This document shows positions 8,174-17,196 of a stretch of DNA of 64,000 bases, piece after piece (position 1 is the first letter of the stretch; the number at the start of each line of letters is the position of its first letter). The stretch lies in contig CALUFQ010000010.1 of the NCBI GenBank assembly GCA_944319925.1, positions 1-64,000 of the forward strand. The letters run 5' to 3'. The notes under the pieces are model-generated. The model made no database searches, was not told the origin of the DNA, and was given only the letters and a program-made list of their open reading frames with translations. Source of the DNA: an uncultured Paraprevotella sp. (lineage in GTDB: Bacteria > Bacteroidota > Bacteroidia > Bacteroidales > Bacteroidaceae). A program made the translations under genes and the position numbers.

Positions 8174-9877
8174 TTATTTGTTCTTTTTGCCCCACGTGTC
8201 TTTTAGGCCGACGGTACGGTTGAATACCAAGTGCGCGGGCGTACTGTCTTTGTCCATCGTGAAATACCCGATGCGTTGGAATTGCAGGTAGTCTTGTGGC
8301 TTTTTCGTAGCTGCGAATTTTTCCACGAAGCAATTCTCCAGGACGCGCAATGAATCCGGGTTCAGCAGTTCGCGGAAATCACGCTCGTCAACGCTTGGAT
8401 TTTCAACATTGAACAGACGGTCGTAGAGACGGACTTCGGCTTGCAGGCAATGTGCGCGGCTCACCCAGTGCAGTGTGCCTTTTACCTTGCGGTCTGCTCC
8501 CGGCATGCCGCTTTTTGACTCAGGGTCGTATTCGCAATAGATTTCCTCCACGTTGCCCGCCTCGTCTTTTTTGCATCCGGTGCATTTCACTATATAAGCA
8601 TTTTTCAAACGCACTTCGCCTCCGGGTGTAAGGCGGAAATATTTCTTGGGCGCATTCTCCATGAAATCGTCCCTCTCAATCCATAGTTCACGGCTGAACT
8701 CGATGGTATGGGCCCCGTCCGCCTCGTTTTCCGGGTTGTTGACGGCTTCAAGCATTTCCACCTTGTCCTCAGGATAATTGGTGATGACAAGCTTTACGGG
8801 ATTCAGCACGGCCGATACACGTATGGCGCGTGCGTTCAAGTCTTCGCGCGCTGCGGCTTCCAGCATGGCGAAGTCATTCAGCGCGTCAAACTTCGTGTAA
8901 CCTATCATGTCGATGAATTTCCGGATGGACTCGGGAGAATACCCTCTTCTGCGGAATCCGCAAAGGGTGGGCATGCGCGGGTCATCCCATCCGTTGACTA
9001 GCCCTTCCTTTACCAATGCGAGCAATTTGCGTTTGCTCATTACGGTATAAGTCAGGTTGAGCCGGTTAAATTCTATTTGTCTCGGCCTGTTGTCATCCAA
9101 GTCTTTGCCGTCTTTCAGTTCATCAATGAAGTAATCGTAAAGCGGGCGGTGGGGGACGAACTCCAATGTGCAGATGGAGTGGGTGACACCTTCAAAGAAG
9201 TCACTTTGGCCGTGGGCAAAGTCATACATGGGATAGGCTTTCCATTTGTTGCCCGTCCGATGATGCTCCTTGTTGATGATTCGGTACATGATGGGGTCGC
9301 GGAAGTGCATGTTTGGACTGGCCATGTCTATTTTTGCGCGCAACACCATGGAGCCTTCTTCAGCCTCGCCGCTGTTCATCTTGTCGAACAAGGCCAAATT
9401 TTCTTCCACAGGACGGTCGCGATACGGGCTCGGTGTGCCCGGTTGTGTCGGCGTACCCTTTTGTGCGGCGATTTCTTCGCTGGTTTGCTCGTCGATATAT
9501 GCTTTTCCTGCCTTGATGAGTTTTACGGCGAAGTCCCACAACTGCTGGAAATAGTCCGAGGCATGGTAGATGTGCCCCCATTTGAAACCCAGCCATTGGA
9601 TGTCTTCTTTGATGGCTTCCACATATTCTGTGTCTTCTTTCACCGGGTTCGTGTCATCTAGCCGCAGGTTGCATTCCCCGCCGTATTTTTCAGCGATGCC
9701 GAAATCCATGCAAATGGCTTTCGCATGTCCTATGTGCAAATAACCGTTCGGTTCGGGCGGGAAACGAGTCTGCAACTTGCCGCCGTTTTTCCCGTTTTTG
9801 AGGTCTTCCCACACGATTTCTTCCACGAAATTGAGCCTTTTCTTTTCTGACAGCTCCGTATGATTTGTTTCAGTCAT
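8174..9877 (-). CDS. glnS: Glutaminyl-tRNA synthetase
   Basis: A 567-residue class I aminoacyl-tRNA synthetase charging tRNA-Gln. Visible are the HIGH box in FPPEPNGYLHIGHAKA (39-54), LDDTNP, and the KMSKS-type MSKRK loop, followed by the two beta-barrel anticodon-binding domains. Homology starts at MTETNHTEL (9877), not at the open frame start of 9940, because a -7 box TATCTTTGC lies at 9917-9909. It is followed by the TPR gene. Confidence is high from motif order and length. Confidence 0.97.
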   Translation of the reverse strand: MTETNHTELSEKKRLNFVEEIVWEDLKNGKNGGKLQTRFPPEPNGYLHIGHAKAICMDFGIAEKYGGECNLRLDDTNPVKEDTEYVEAIKEDIQWLGFKWGHIYHASDYFQQLWDFAVKLIKAGKAYIDEQTSEEIAAQKGTPTQPGTPSPYRDRPVEENLALFDKMNSGEAEEGSMVLRAKIDMASPNMHFRDPIMYRIINKEHHRTGNKWKAYPMYDFAHGQSDFFEGVTHSICTLEFVPHRPLYDYFIDELKDGKDLDDNRPRQIEFNRLNLTYTVMSKRKLLALVKEGLVNGWDDPRMPTLCGFRRRGYSPESIRKFIDMIGYTKFDALNDFAMLEAAAREDLNARAIRVSAVLNPVKLVITNYPEDKVEMLEAVNNPENEADGAHTIEFSRELWIERDDFMENAPKKYFRLTPGGEVRLKNAYIVKCTGCKKDEAGNVEEIYCEYDPESKSGMPGADRKVKGTLHWVSRAHCLQAEVRLYDRLFNVENPSVDERDFRELLNPDSLRVLENCFVEKFAATKKPQDYLQFQRIGYFTMDKDSTPAHLVFNRTVGLKDTWGKKNK

Positions 9878-10030
9878 AACAAATATTTGCGTAATACAGT
9901 AATTGGGGGCAAAGATACGATTAAAATTTGAAAATCTCATGGCATGGTCTATAATAATAAGGTGTAGAGGAGGCTTTTTCGTCCGTGTGAAAAAAAAGTG
10001 CAGATTTGATGAAGAAAAGTCCCGTTTTAT

Positions 10031-10165
10031 TTTGATAGTTGCTCAGAATGTGCGATATTTGCAACTGTTATTCTGAAAACAATCTTTTTACCTTAAAAAA
10101 ACTAATACCTAATAGTGAAATTATGGGAGGATGTGTCGTGAGACACGTCCTCTTGTTTGTTATTC
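10031..10165 (+). ncRNA. Candidate small RNA or leader with terminator hairpin
   Basis: TTTG (10031-10034), 20 nt, then GATATTTGC (10054-10062) looks like a promoter. About 65 bp later comes an 11-bp stem GAGGATGTGTC/GACACGTCCTC (10127-10152, one G-T pair, loop GTGA) followed by TTGTTTGTTATT. The product would be a short transcript of about 100 nt. No known RNA family was recognised. An 87-codon ORF through it shows no protein features. It could instead be an attenuator for galE, which starts 240 bp downstream with its own promoter. The rest of the 9878-10403 gap holds nothing else I can name. Confidence 0.4.
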
Positions 10166-10336
10166 TCCGCCATGCGGCGGCCATGATGGGAACAGTTTTC
10201 ATCAGGATGTTTCCGCAGATTCCATGTTTTTTGCGGGACAAGACAGTGGTTGTGGCCGTGTTTCTTAACTTTGGGCGGAAGATTTGTGCCTTTGTTTGTT
10301 AAAAAAGCGGCTTTACTTCATTTTTATGCGTTTAAA

Positions 10337-10369
10337 TTGTGCAAGTTCAATTAAAATTTGTACATTTGC
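10337..10369 (+). promoter_or_regulatory. Promoter of galE
   Basis: TTG (10337-10339), 21 nt, TACATTTGC (10361-10369), 35 bp ahead of the galE ATG. Confidence 0.55.
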
Positions 10370-10403
10370 TATATACATTAACTAAAGAATAAGACTTGCT
10401 AAT

Positions 10404-11438
10404 ATGAAAGAGACAATCTTGGTGACGGGCGGTACGGGATTTATCGGTTCCCATACGACGGTGGAGTTGCAACAGGCGGGTTATGAAGTAGTCATTGTTG
10501 ACAACCTGTCCAACTCCAACGAGGATGTGTTGGATGGAATCGAGAAAATCACCGGCATACGTCCTGCTTTTGAAAAAGTGGATTTGCGGGACTTGGATGC
10601 GACGGAGGCCGTGTTTAAAAAGTATCCCAAAATTAGCGGCATCATTCATTTCGCGGCAAGCAAGGCGGTGGGTGAAAGTGTGCAGAAACCGTTGTTGTAT
10701 TACCACAATAACATCGTTTCGTTGATTAACGTGCTGCAACTCATGCCGAAATATGGCGTAAAGGGCATTATTTTTTCTTCTTCGTGCACGGTTTACGGAC
10801 AGCCCGATGTGCTTCCGGCCACGGAAGAGACACCCATCAAGAAGGCGGAAAGTCCTTATGGCAACACGAAACAGATTAATGAGGAAATTATCGCCGATAC
10901 CATTAAGAGCGGCGCACCGATAAAAGCCATCCTGTTGCGTTATTTCAACCCGATTGGCGCGCATCCCTCGGCACTTATTGGCGAAATGCCCAACGGGGTG
11001 CCGCAAAACCTGATTCCATATTTGACGCAAACGGCCATAGGCATCCGCGAGCAACTGAGCGTGTTTGGTGATGATTATGACACTCCCGATGGGTCGTGCA
11101 TTCGTGACTATATCTATGTGGTGGACTTGGCCAAGGCGCATGTATGTGCCATGACGCGCATCATGGAAGACAAAACGACAGAACCTGTGGAAGTTTATAA
11201 TATAGGTACGGGAAAGGGGACTTCCGTGCTGGAGTTGATTCATGCTTTCGAGAAAGCTACCGGCGTGAAATTGAACTACAAAATTGTGGGGCGGCGCGCC
11301 GGAGACATCGAGCAGGTGTGGGGCAATGTTGACAAGGCCAACAAGGTACTGGGCTGGAAGGCCGACACTCCGTTGGAAGACGTGTTGGCTTCTGCATGGA
11401 AGTGGCAGTGTGCCCTGCGCGAAAGGGGGATTATGTGA
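10404..11438 (+). CDS. galE: UDP-glucose 4-epimerase
   Basis: A 344-residue extended short-chain dehydrogenase interconverting UDP-glucose and UDP-galactose (Leloir pathway and surface-sugar supply). Visible are the NAD loop TGGTGFIGSH (8-17), catalytic Ser in FSSSCTVYG and the Tyr152-x3-Lys156 pair in SPYGNTKQ, and the C-terminal RRAGDIEQVW segment. Length is typical. It has its own promoter and is monocistronic. Confidence 0.96.
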   Translation: MKETILVTGGTGFIGSHTTVELQQAGYEVVIVDNLSNSNEDVLDGIEKITGIRPAFEKVDLRDLDATEAVFKKYPKISGIIHFAASKAVGESVQKPLLYYHNNIVSLINVLQLMPKYGVKGIIFSSSCTVYGQPDVLPATEETPIKKAESPYGNTKQINEEIIADTIKSGAPIKAILLRYFNPIGAHPSALIGEMPNGVPQNLIPYLTQTAIGIREQLSVFGDDYDTPDGSCIRDYIYVVDLAKAHVCAMTRIMEDKTTEPVEVYNIGTGKGTSVLELIHAFEKATGVKLNYKIVGRRAGDIEQVWGNVDKANKVLGWKADTPLEDVLASAWKWQCALRERGIM

Positions 11439-11783
11439 TTTTAACATGGAGAAAACGAAGAGTCGCTTTATGCGTTTGCAGGTTAGCCTGACGGCGTTTC
11501 CCGTATGAGAATATTCAAGAAATGCGTCGTGTCCCATGAAACAGTAGGGACAAGCTAGCTTGCATGATAGTTTTGTCGTGTTTTATTTTGTGTTTGTGTT
11601 GTACTCTCTTCCGACGTGAGTCGGAAGAGAGTTTTAAGTAGTATTGGAAAGGTGTTCATTGCATCTGCCGGTGTAAAGGAGTTTAGAGACGGTTTTGAAT
11701 CTGTCGTGAATTTCTTGCCCGAAGCATACACGAAAAAATACATCAAGCGAGGAAAACTTTTTGTAGAAATTCAGGACTGCTTC
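11439..11783. other. Intergenic region without a recognised gene
   Basis: Between galE and the 3' end of the MBL hydrolase gene. Apart from the hairpin at 11603-11632 and a short palindrome AAGCTAGCTT near 11553 I see no gene. A plus-strand ORF crossing 11616-12020 is mostly antisense to the hydrolase and has no family features. Confidence 0.5.
11603..11632 (+). terminator. Strong intrinsic terminator
   Basis: A 13-bp perfect stem ACTCTCTTCCGAC/GTCGGAAGAGAGT with GTGA loop, followed on the plus strand by TTTAAG. It lies 165 bp past the galE stop, so it either ends the galE mRNA with a long 3' UTR or a separate small transcript. Confidence 0.7.
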
Positions 11784-12434
11784 TTATGCTCTGGCATAGG
11801 GATTATGCCGTTTCTCGAAACCGATTTGTGTTTGCGGGCCATGTCCGGGATAGACTACGGTGTCTTCAGGAAGGGTGAAAAGCTTGTTTTTCAAACTGTC
11901 CATCAATTGAGTGGTGTTTCCTCCCGGCAAATCGCTGCGTCCGATGCTACAATAGAACAAAGTGTCGCCTGCGAATACGGCTTTTTCCGCCTCGCAATAA
12001 AAGCAAAGGCCGCCCGGTGAATGTCCGGGAGTTGCCAATACTTTCAAGAGATGGTGGCCGAAACAGATTTCATCTCCCTCGGCCAGATAGCGGGCGGCTT
12101 GTGGTGAGAGTCCTTTTTTCATGGTTTGCACCAGCGGGCCGAAGATGTCCGACCCCATGCCTTCGTAAACGGCTTCGTCATCTTTGGAAAATTCCGGTGC
12201 CGCGTGATAGTTTTCCCATACGAATGCTGCGCCGAAGCAGTGGTCGTAGTGCATGTGTGTGCAAAGGTGATGGGTGACGGACAGGCGGTTGGTTTTCACG
12301 TATTCCATGATTTGGTTACGGTCGTTGTCGGTGAGTGCGCCGCAGTCGATGATGACAGCTTCGCCCGTGTCATCGCTGGCCACATAACAATTTTCTTCCA
12401 ACATGTTTACCGGAAATGCTTTGACGTTCCACAT
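11784..12434 (-). CDS. MBL-fold metallo-hydrolase (glyoxalase II-like)
   Basis: A 216-residue metallo-beta-lactamase-fold hydrolase. The metal motif THMHYDH (59-65) is followed by TPGHSPGG and VYPGHGPQT, giving the full set of metal ligands. It resembles small glyoxalase II-like thioester hydrolases, but the C-terminal glutathione-binding domain of true GloB is missing. The substrate is unknown. It is 12 bp downstream of rsmG in what looks like one minus-strand operon with the DUF3298 and LacI genes. Confidence 0.9.
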   Translation of the reverse strand: MWNVKAFPVNMLEENCYVASDDTGEAVIIDCGALTDNDRNQIMEYVKTNRLSVTHHLCTHMHYDHCFGAAFVWENYHAAPEFSKDDEAVYEGMGSDIFGPLVQTMKKGLSPQAARYLAEGDEICFGHHLLKVLATPGHSPGGLCFYCEAEKAVFAGDTLFYCSIGRSDLPGGNTTQLMDSLKNKLFTLPEDTVVYPGHGPQTQIGFEKRHNPYARA

Positions 12435-12446
12435 GGATGGTTTGAT

Positions 12447-13067
12447 TTAAAGTGAGACATAAACGATTTTCTTGGTGTCGAAGTATTCCTCATGGAAATA
12501 ATCGCTGAGCGGGGTGACTATGGCAATATGCTTGAAAGGCTGGATTTCCCGGTCCACTTCGCCGCCTTTCAGGCAAATCAGCCCGTTGGGCATGCCGTTG
12601 TGAGATTCTTTGGCGATGTTCTTGCGTACGACTTTGACCAACTCTGCCAGCGGCATGACGGCACGGCTTACCACGAAGTCGAATTTTCCTTTTTCGTCTT
12701 CCACGCGTTCGTGGCTGCACGTCACGTTCTTTAAGCCAATGCTTTGCGCCACTTCCATGCAGACTTTGATTTTTTTTCCGATGCTGTCCACAAGGTGGAA
12801 GTGGCAGTCCGGGAACATGATGGCCAGAGGGATGCCGGGGAAGCCGCCGCCCGTGCCGATATCCATGACTTTCGTGCCGGGCTTGAAGCGGATGATTTCC
12901 GCAATACCCAGCGAATGCAGCACGTGGTGTTCGTAAAGGTTGTCTATGTCTTTCCTGGAGATGACATTGATTTTCGCGTTCCAATCATGGTAAATCGCGT
13001 CCAGCATGCGGTATTGTTCTTTTTGTGTTTCCGTCAGCGCGGGAAAGTATTTCAGAATTTGTTCCAT
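12447..13067 (-). CDS. rsmG: 16S rRNA (guanine-N7)-methyltransferase
   Basis: A 206-residue class I SAM methyltransferase that makes m7G527 in 16S rRNA. The SAM loop VMDIGTGGGFPGIPLAI (67-83), the downstream VSRAVMPL segment, and the LKGG near residue 170 are family hallmarks. Length is typical (about 205-240). It is 10 bp after the DUF3298 gene. Loss of this gene gives low-level streptomycin resistance in other bacteria, which is known for the family and not seen here. Confidence 0.95.
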   Translation of the reverse strand: MEQILKYFPALTETQKEQYRMLDAIYHDWNAKINVISRKDIDNLYEHHVLHSLGIAEIIRFKPGTKVMDIGTGGGFPGIPLAIMFPDCHFHLVDSIGKKIKVCMEVAQSIGLKNVTCSHERVEDEKGKFDFVVSRAVMPLAELVKVVRKNIAKESHNGMPNGLICLKGGEVDREIQPFKHIAIVTPLSDYFHEEYFDTKKIVYVSL

Positions 13068-13077
13068 TGTATATTAT

Positions 13078-13878
13078 TTAATTCGGTTCTTTTTCCAGTG
13101 GCGCGAGTGCCCCGTATGGGATTGTGAGCCTGATTGTGCCGGTTTCGTATGAGGCTATTTCGTCGGGGGTATATACGAAGGTAATGCCTTCTTCCTCCAG
13201 TCTGTAGTTGCCGGGAATATACAGGTCGGTCAGCCTGAGTATGCCTTTCCTGTGGAGTGCTTCCAGGTTGTTGCAATCAAACTGTTCCTGCAGTTCTTTC
13301 ATCAGCAGGGGAAGCAACACACCAGGATAGGATGGTTGGTATAAATCGTTGAGTGTCACCAGCTCGCCAGTCGAAAGGTCGAAGTTCAGGCAGTGGTATT
13401 CCGTCACGTCGTGTGCGCCGCCTTCGTAGCGCGTGACTGTGATTTCATAGCACAACGTATGTCTGCGTCCAAGTTCGTATGTGGCGGCTACATCGTAACG
13501 GTAGTCATACCATGCGGAATTGACATTGTGCCTCTTGTCGGCCTCATACAAGGGCTGCAGATGTTCCTTGTACCGGGAAAAACGTGAGGCACAGAAAGAG
13601 TCGGCCGCAGCTTCCATAAGTCCCGACGATATGCCGAATGCGTGTTGCATGATGGTGCGGTTCATTCGTTTCGCGCTTTCCGTACTGTCTGAAATTTCAG
13701 CTACGTCCAGCACTACCTTGCAAACGGGGGCATCCGCGTTTGTGTCCAATGGCATTGTCCGGGTCATTTCTATCCGCCTGACATTTGGCATGTTGCCGTT
13801 TCCTTCTTGGCAGGCACACAATGCCAACAAACCGGCTATAAGCATGCCGGCGGTCCGGCCATGTTGTCGTGTCGTCAT
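13078..13878 (-). CDS. DUF3298-type lipoprotein
   Basis: A protein of about 266 residues with a basic N-terminus, a short hydrophobic stretch (GMLIAGLLAL) and a lipobox-like LCAC, so probably a lipoprotein. The rest resembles DUF3298/RsiV-type domains: the central YEGGAHDVTEY...LNFDLSTGELVTLNDL and the C-terminal GITFVYTPDEIA...IPYGAL are typical. Function is unknown; some relatives sense lysozyme, but that cannot be inferred here. The start may be 13878 (MTTRQH) or earlier at 13914, which would overlap the LacI gene by a few bases. Confidence 0.8.
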   Translation of the reverse strand: MTTRQHGRTAGMLIAGLLALCACQEGNGNMPNVRRIEMTRTMPLDTNADAPVCKVVLDVAEISDSTESAKRMNRTIMQHAFGISSGLMEAAADSFCASRFSRYKEHLQPLYEADKRHNVNSAWYDYRYDVAATYELGRRHTLCYEITVTRYEGGAHDVTEYHCLNFDLSTGELVTLNDLYQPSYPGVLLPLLMKELQEQFDCNNLEALHRKGILRLTDLYIPGNYRLEEEGITFVYTPDEIASYETGTIRLTIPYGALAPLEKEPN

Positions 13879-13903
13879 TTTCGTGTTATTCCTTTTCCCG
13901 GGT

Positions 13904-14983
13904 TTATTTTTCATCAGCAATGTAGTACATGTAGTTTTCCGCCGTGAGCAATTCGAGCGGCATATAATGATATTGTTGCACGGCTTTGCGCAACACTATG
14001 TGGTTGAACAAGGCTTTGACGCTGTTGTATCCTTGTTTCCAAGGGTGCTGCGCGACGAGGAAATCAATGGTGCCTTGCTTCAGGCATTCCATGTTCCTTT
14101 CTATCATGTCGTAGCCAAACAGGTGGAAGTCTTTCAGTCCATGCCGCAGGAAATATTCCCCCAGAATATGCGCCCGGGAAGAGAAGGTGATGCAATGCCG
14201 GATGTCGGGAAGCTGGGAGAGCATTTCACCGATTTGGGCATCATAACGTTCTTCTTCGCCGATTTGGAGGGGTAGCTCCACGATTTCGCAAGTCGGATGT
14301 TGCGCGGCCATGTAACTTCTGAATCCCACCTCGCGGTTTTCCTGTTGGCGCGAGGCTACGCGGCCTTTCGACATGAGTTTCATCAACAGGATGCGGCGCG
14401 TGGCTTCTCCTGCCTGCATCATGAAGATGCGCCCGGCAAAATGGCCGCTTTTCAAAGAGTCTTGCCCGAAAAAGGAGAGCGGGCTGATTTCCGGGATATT
14501 GGAATCCAGGAAAACGAACGGCACGGCGGTTTCCTGAAGTTTTGAGCAGAGCGTTCGCGTGGCTTCAAGATTTTGGGGGACGACAACCATGCCGTCGGGC
14601 TGTTTTTCCCATAATTTTTCGGCCGCTTCGCTGAACGATGATTCGTCAAATTGGTCATAATATTCCGTGAAGAGCGACAAGTGGAAGTCCCCCCTGTTGA
14701 GCACACATTGCCGCAATCCTTTCTCCACTTCTGTCCAGTAGGCGTTGCAACTGTGCGCGGGAAGCAGGCAGCAGAATGTGTATTTCCGGTTATAGGCCAA
14801 GGCACTGGCATAGCTGTTGGGCTGATAATTGATTTCTTTCAGCACGGCATCGACTTTGGCCTTGGCTTTCTTCGACACATTGGGGCGGTCGTGCAACACA
14901 CGATCCACCGTGCCCACAGACACTCCGGAACGTTCTGCGATATCCTTGATCCTGATTTTTTCTGAAGAATGGATTTCCCACAT
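13904..14983 (-). CDS. LacI-family transcriptional regulator
   Basis: A protein of about 359 residues with an N-terminal LacI helix-turn-helix (IRIKDIAERSGVSVGTVDRVL, hinge DRPNVSKKAKAKV, residues 11-45) and a periplasmic-binding-protein-like effector domain. It is divergent from kdgK-kdgA with about 200 bp between, so it most likely represses them, with KDG or a phosphorylated relative as inducer (inference). A dyad overlapping the kdgK -7 box (15095-15121) is a candidate operator. The start at 14983 was chosen over 15046 because HTH homology begins here; 15016 is also possible. Confidence 0.92.
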   Translation of the reverse strand: MWEIHSSEKIRIKDIAERSGVSVGTVDRVLHDRPNVSKKAKAKVDAVLKEINYQPNSYASALAYNRKYTFCCLLPAHSCNAYWTEVEKGLRQCVLNRGDFHLSLFTEYYDQFDESSFSEAAEKLWEKQPDGMVVVPQNLEATRTLCSKLQETAVPFVFLDSNIPEISPLSFFGQDSLKSGHFAGRIFMMQAGEATRRILLMKLMSKGRVASRQQENREVGFRSYMAAQHPTCEIVELPLQIGEEERYDAQIGEMLSQLPDIRHCITFSSRAHILGEYFLRHGLKDFHLFGYDMIERNMECLKQGTIDFLVAQHPWKQGYNSVKALFNHIVLRKAVQQYHYMPLELLTAENYMYYIADEK

Positions 14984-15086
14984 GACTCTTTCATGAATGA
15001 TGCTACGAAGATACATTAAAATCCTGTGGCAAGGCACATGAAGCATGCAAAAACTTGTTTTTTTGAATTATTTTTTGCACGGAATA

Positions 15087-15121
15087 TTTGTATTACGGAA
15101 AAAATATCTAATTTTGTCCGT
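15087..15121 (+). promoter_or_regulatory. kdgK promoter with overlapping dyad operator
   Basis: TTTG (15087-15090), 18 nt, TAATTTTG (15109-15116) is the promoter. It is overlaid by an inverted repeat, ACGGAAAAAAT (15095-15105), ATCTA, ATTTTGTCCGT (15111-15121), with 10 of 11 positions symmetric. Placement on the -7 box suits repression by the divergent LacI protein. Confidence 0.6.
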
Positions 15122-15184
15122 TGTATTAACAAACTGTGTGGGTTAACAGTGGTGGTTTTCCCGCATGGTGCAAAAAGTTCAAGT

Positions 15185-16207
15185 ATGGGAAAAATAATAA
15201 CGATGGGGGAGATTATGCTCCGTTTGTCCACTCCCGGGCAGTCGCGTTTCGTGCAGACAGGCACTTTCGACGTGAACTATGGGGGCGGGGAGGCCAATGT
15301 GGCTGTCAGCTGTGCCAATTACGGCCATGAAGCCTATTTTGTGTCTAAGCTTCCTAAGCATGAAATCGGCCAGGCGGCCGTGAATGCGTTGCGCCGTTAC
15401 GGGGTGCGCACCGACTACATCGCCCGTGGTGGCAATCGCGTGGGCATTTATTATCTGGAGACGGGAGCTTCCATGCGTCCGTCTAAGGTGATTTACGACC
15501 GTGCGGGCTCGTCCATAGCCGAAGCAAGCCCCGAAGATTTCGATTTTGATGCCATTATGGAAGGGGCCGACTGGTTCCATTGGAGCGGCATCACTCCGGC
15601 CATCTCGGATGCCAGCGCGGAATGCCTCCGCCAGGCTTGCATTGCGGCCAAGAAGCATGGCGTGACGGTGTCGTGCGACTTGAATTTCAGGAAAAAACTT
15701 TGGACTTCCGAAAAAGCGCAAAGCATCATGAAGCCCCTCATGCAATATGTGGACGTGTGCATCGGCAACGAGGAAGACGCAGAGTTGTGCCTCGGCTTCA
15801 AGCCGGATGCCGACGTGGAAGGCGGAAGCACGGATGCCGAAGGCTACAAGGGCATCTTCAAGGGCATGATGGAAGCTTTCGGGTTCAAATATGTCATTTC
15901 CACCCTGCGCGAGTCTATTTCGGCCACGCACAACGGTTGGAAGGCCATGATATATGACGGAAAGGAGTTTTATGTGTCCAAACACTACGACATCGACCCG
16001 ATTATCGACCGCGTGGGCGGGGGCGATTCTTTCTCGGGCGGTATCATCCACGGCCTGCTTACCATGCCGACGCAGGGTGAGGCCCTGGAGTTTGCCGTTG
16101 CGGCTTCGGCCTTGAAGCATACTATTCCCGGCGATTTCAACATGGTTTCGGCGGAAGAAGTGGCGGCCTTGGCCGGTGGTTCGGCGAACGGACGTGTGCA
16201 AAGATAA
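15185..16207 (+). CDS. kdgK: 2-dehydro-3-deoxygluconokinase
   Basis: A 340-residue PfkB-family sugar kinase that phosphorylates 2-keto-3-deoxygluconate (KDG) to KDPG. Visible are the N-terminal MGEIMLRL and YGGGEANVAV (substrate site) and the C-terminal GGGDSFSGGI holding the catalytic Asp and anion hole. The open frame reaches 15026, but the promoter at 15087-15116 rules that out. It is followed 36 bp later by kdgA, which takes its product. It would serve the uronate/L-galactonate route encoded at 22756-28645. Confidence 0.93.
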   Translation: MGKIITMGEIMLRLSTPGQSRFVQTGTFDVNYGGGEANVAVSCANYGHEAYFVSKLPKHEIGQAAVNALRRYGVRTDYIARGGNRVGIYYLETGASMRPSKVIYDRAGSSIAEASPEDFDFDAIMEGADWFHWSGITPAISDASAECLRQACIAAKKHGVTVSCDLNFRKKLWTSEKAQSIMKPLMQYVDVCIGNEEDAELCLGFKPDADVEGGSTDAEGYKGIFKGMMEAFGFKYVISTLRESISATHNGWKAMIYDGKEFYVSKHYDIDPIIDRVGGGDSFSGGIIHGLLTMPTQGEALEFAVAASALKHTIPGDFNMVSAEEVAALAGGSANGRVQR

Positions 16208-16243
16208 CGTGTCACATATATAATATAATAAGGAATACAGGAA

Positions 16244-16915
16244 ATGGCAAGATTCGACAAAATCGCAGTCATGCGGAAAATAGGGGAGACGGGAATGGTG
16301 CCTGTTTTCTACCACAAGGACGCGCAGGTGGCCAAGCAAGTCATCAAGGCTTGTTATGACGGCGGGGTGCGCGCCTTCGAGTTTACCAACCGCGGCGATT
16401 TCGCGCAGGAAGTGTTTGCCGAATGCGTGAAGTTTGCGGCCAAGGAGTGTCCGGAGTTGGCACTCGGCGTGGGGTCTGTGGTGGACGCGCCAACGGCGGC
16501 CCTTTACATCCAGCTTGGGGCTTGTTTCGTCGTGGGACCGCTGTTCAATCCTGACATCGTGCCAGTGTGCAACCGCCGCTTGGTGCCCTATTGCCCGGGA
16601 TGCGGGACGGTGTCAGAAATCGGAAAGGCACAGGAATTGGGTTGCGACCTTTGCAAGTTGTTCCCCGGTGATGTCTATGGGCCGGCCTTCGTGAAAGGCA
16701 TGATGGCTCCTTGTCCTTGGACGAAGCTGATGGTGACGGGCGGTGTCGCCCCGACAAAGGAAAACCTGACGGCATGGGTTAAAGCCGGAGTTTATTGCGT
16801 GGGAATGGGTTCGAAGCTCTTCCCGAAGGAGGAGGTGGCTGCCGAAAACTGGCAGTATGTCACCGACAAATGCAGGGAGGCATTGGGATACATCGCCGAA
16901 GCACGGGCCAAATGA
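16244..16915 (+). CDS. kdgA: KHG/KDPG aldolase
   Basis: A 223-residue class I aldolase cleaving KDPG to pyruvate and glyceraldehyde-3-phosphate. The catalytic Glu46 is in FEFTNRGD and the Schiff-base Lys138 in [29 protein letters not shown] and [11 protein letters not shown] are also family signatures. It lies directly after kdgK and ends with a terminator at 16941-16969. Confidence 0.95.
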   Translation: MARFDKIAVMRKIGETGMVPVFYHKDAQVAKQVIKACYDGGVRAFEFTNRGDFAQEVFAECVKFAAKECPELALGVGSVVDAPTAALYIQLGACFVVGPLFNPDIVPVCNRRLVPYCPGCGTVSEIGKAQELGCDLCKLFPGDVYGPAFVKGMMAPCPWTKLMVTGGVAPTKENLTAWVKAGVYCVGMGSKLFPKEEVAAENWQYVTDKCREALGYIAEARAK

Positions 16916-16940
16916 TTTTCTGACACAGATGTTACAGGGG

Positions 16941-16969
16941 AGCCGCATTGTTTACTACACGATGCGGCT
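16941..16969 (+). terminator. Terminator after kdgA
   Basis: Stem AGCCGCAT/ATGCGGCT with a 13-nt loop, followed by TCCTTGCTTTTG, 26 bp after the kdgA stop. Confidence 0.6.
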
Positions 16970-17133
16970 TCCTTGCTTTTGTTTGCTTTTGCAGAGGCCG
17001 CCGCACCGCCGGAAATCCGCCGAAATTCTTCCTGCGGACGGCGAAGGCGGCTTTCGGGATTTTTGCGGGTGAAAGAAATGATTGTGCCGCCGGGAAAGGC
17101 GCGAAACAGCCTTCAAAAGATGCAGCCCCGATT

Positions 17134-17170
17134 GTGCAACCGAGTTGCACGGGAAAAGGACTAATTTTGC
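17134..17170 (+). promoter_or_regulatory. Metal ATPase promoter with perfect dyad
   Basis: A 17-bp perfect inverted repeat, GTGCAAC-CGA-GTTGCAC (17134-17150), lies 11 nt before the -7 box TAATTTTGC (17162-17170), replacing the usual -33 TTG. The layout suggests control by a metal-responsive regulator; the Fur-family gene two kilobases downstream is the obvious candidate. The site is not a canonical Fur or Zur box. Confidence 0.55.
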
Positions 17171-17196
17171 CTGCACGAATCAAAAAGACAGGCGAG

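Noticed and set aside
10039-10302. 87-codon ORF in the glnS-galE gap
   Set aside because: It runs through a hairpin and has no recognisable protein features; the region is better explained as a possible small RNA.
10347-11537. 396-codon minus-strand ORF across galE
   Set aside because: Antisense to galE, whose NAD and catalytic motifs are complete.
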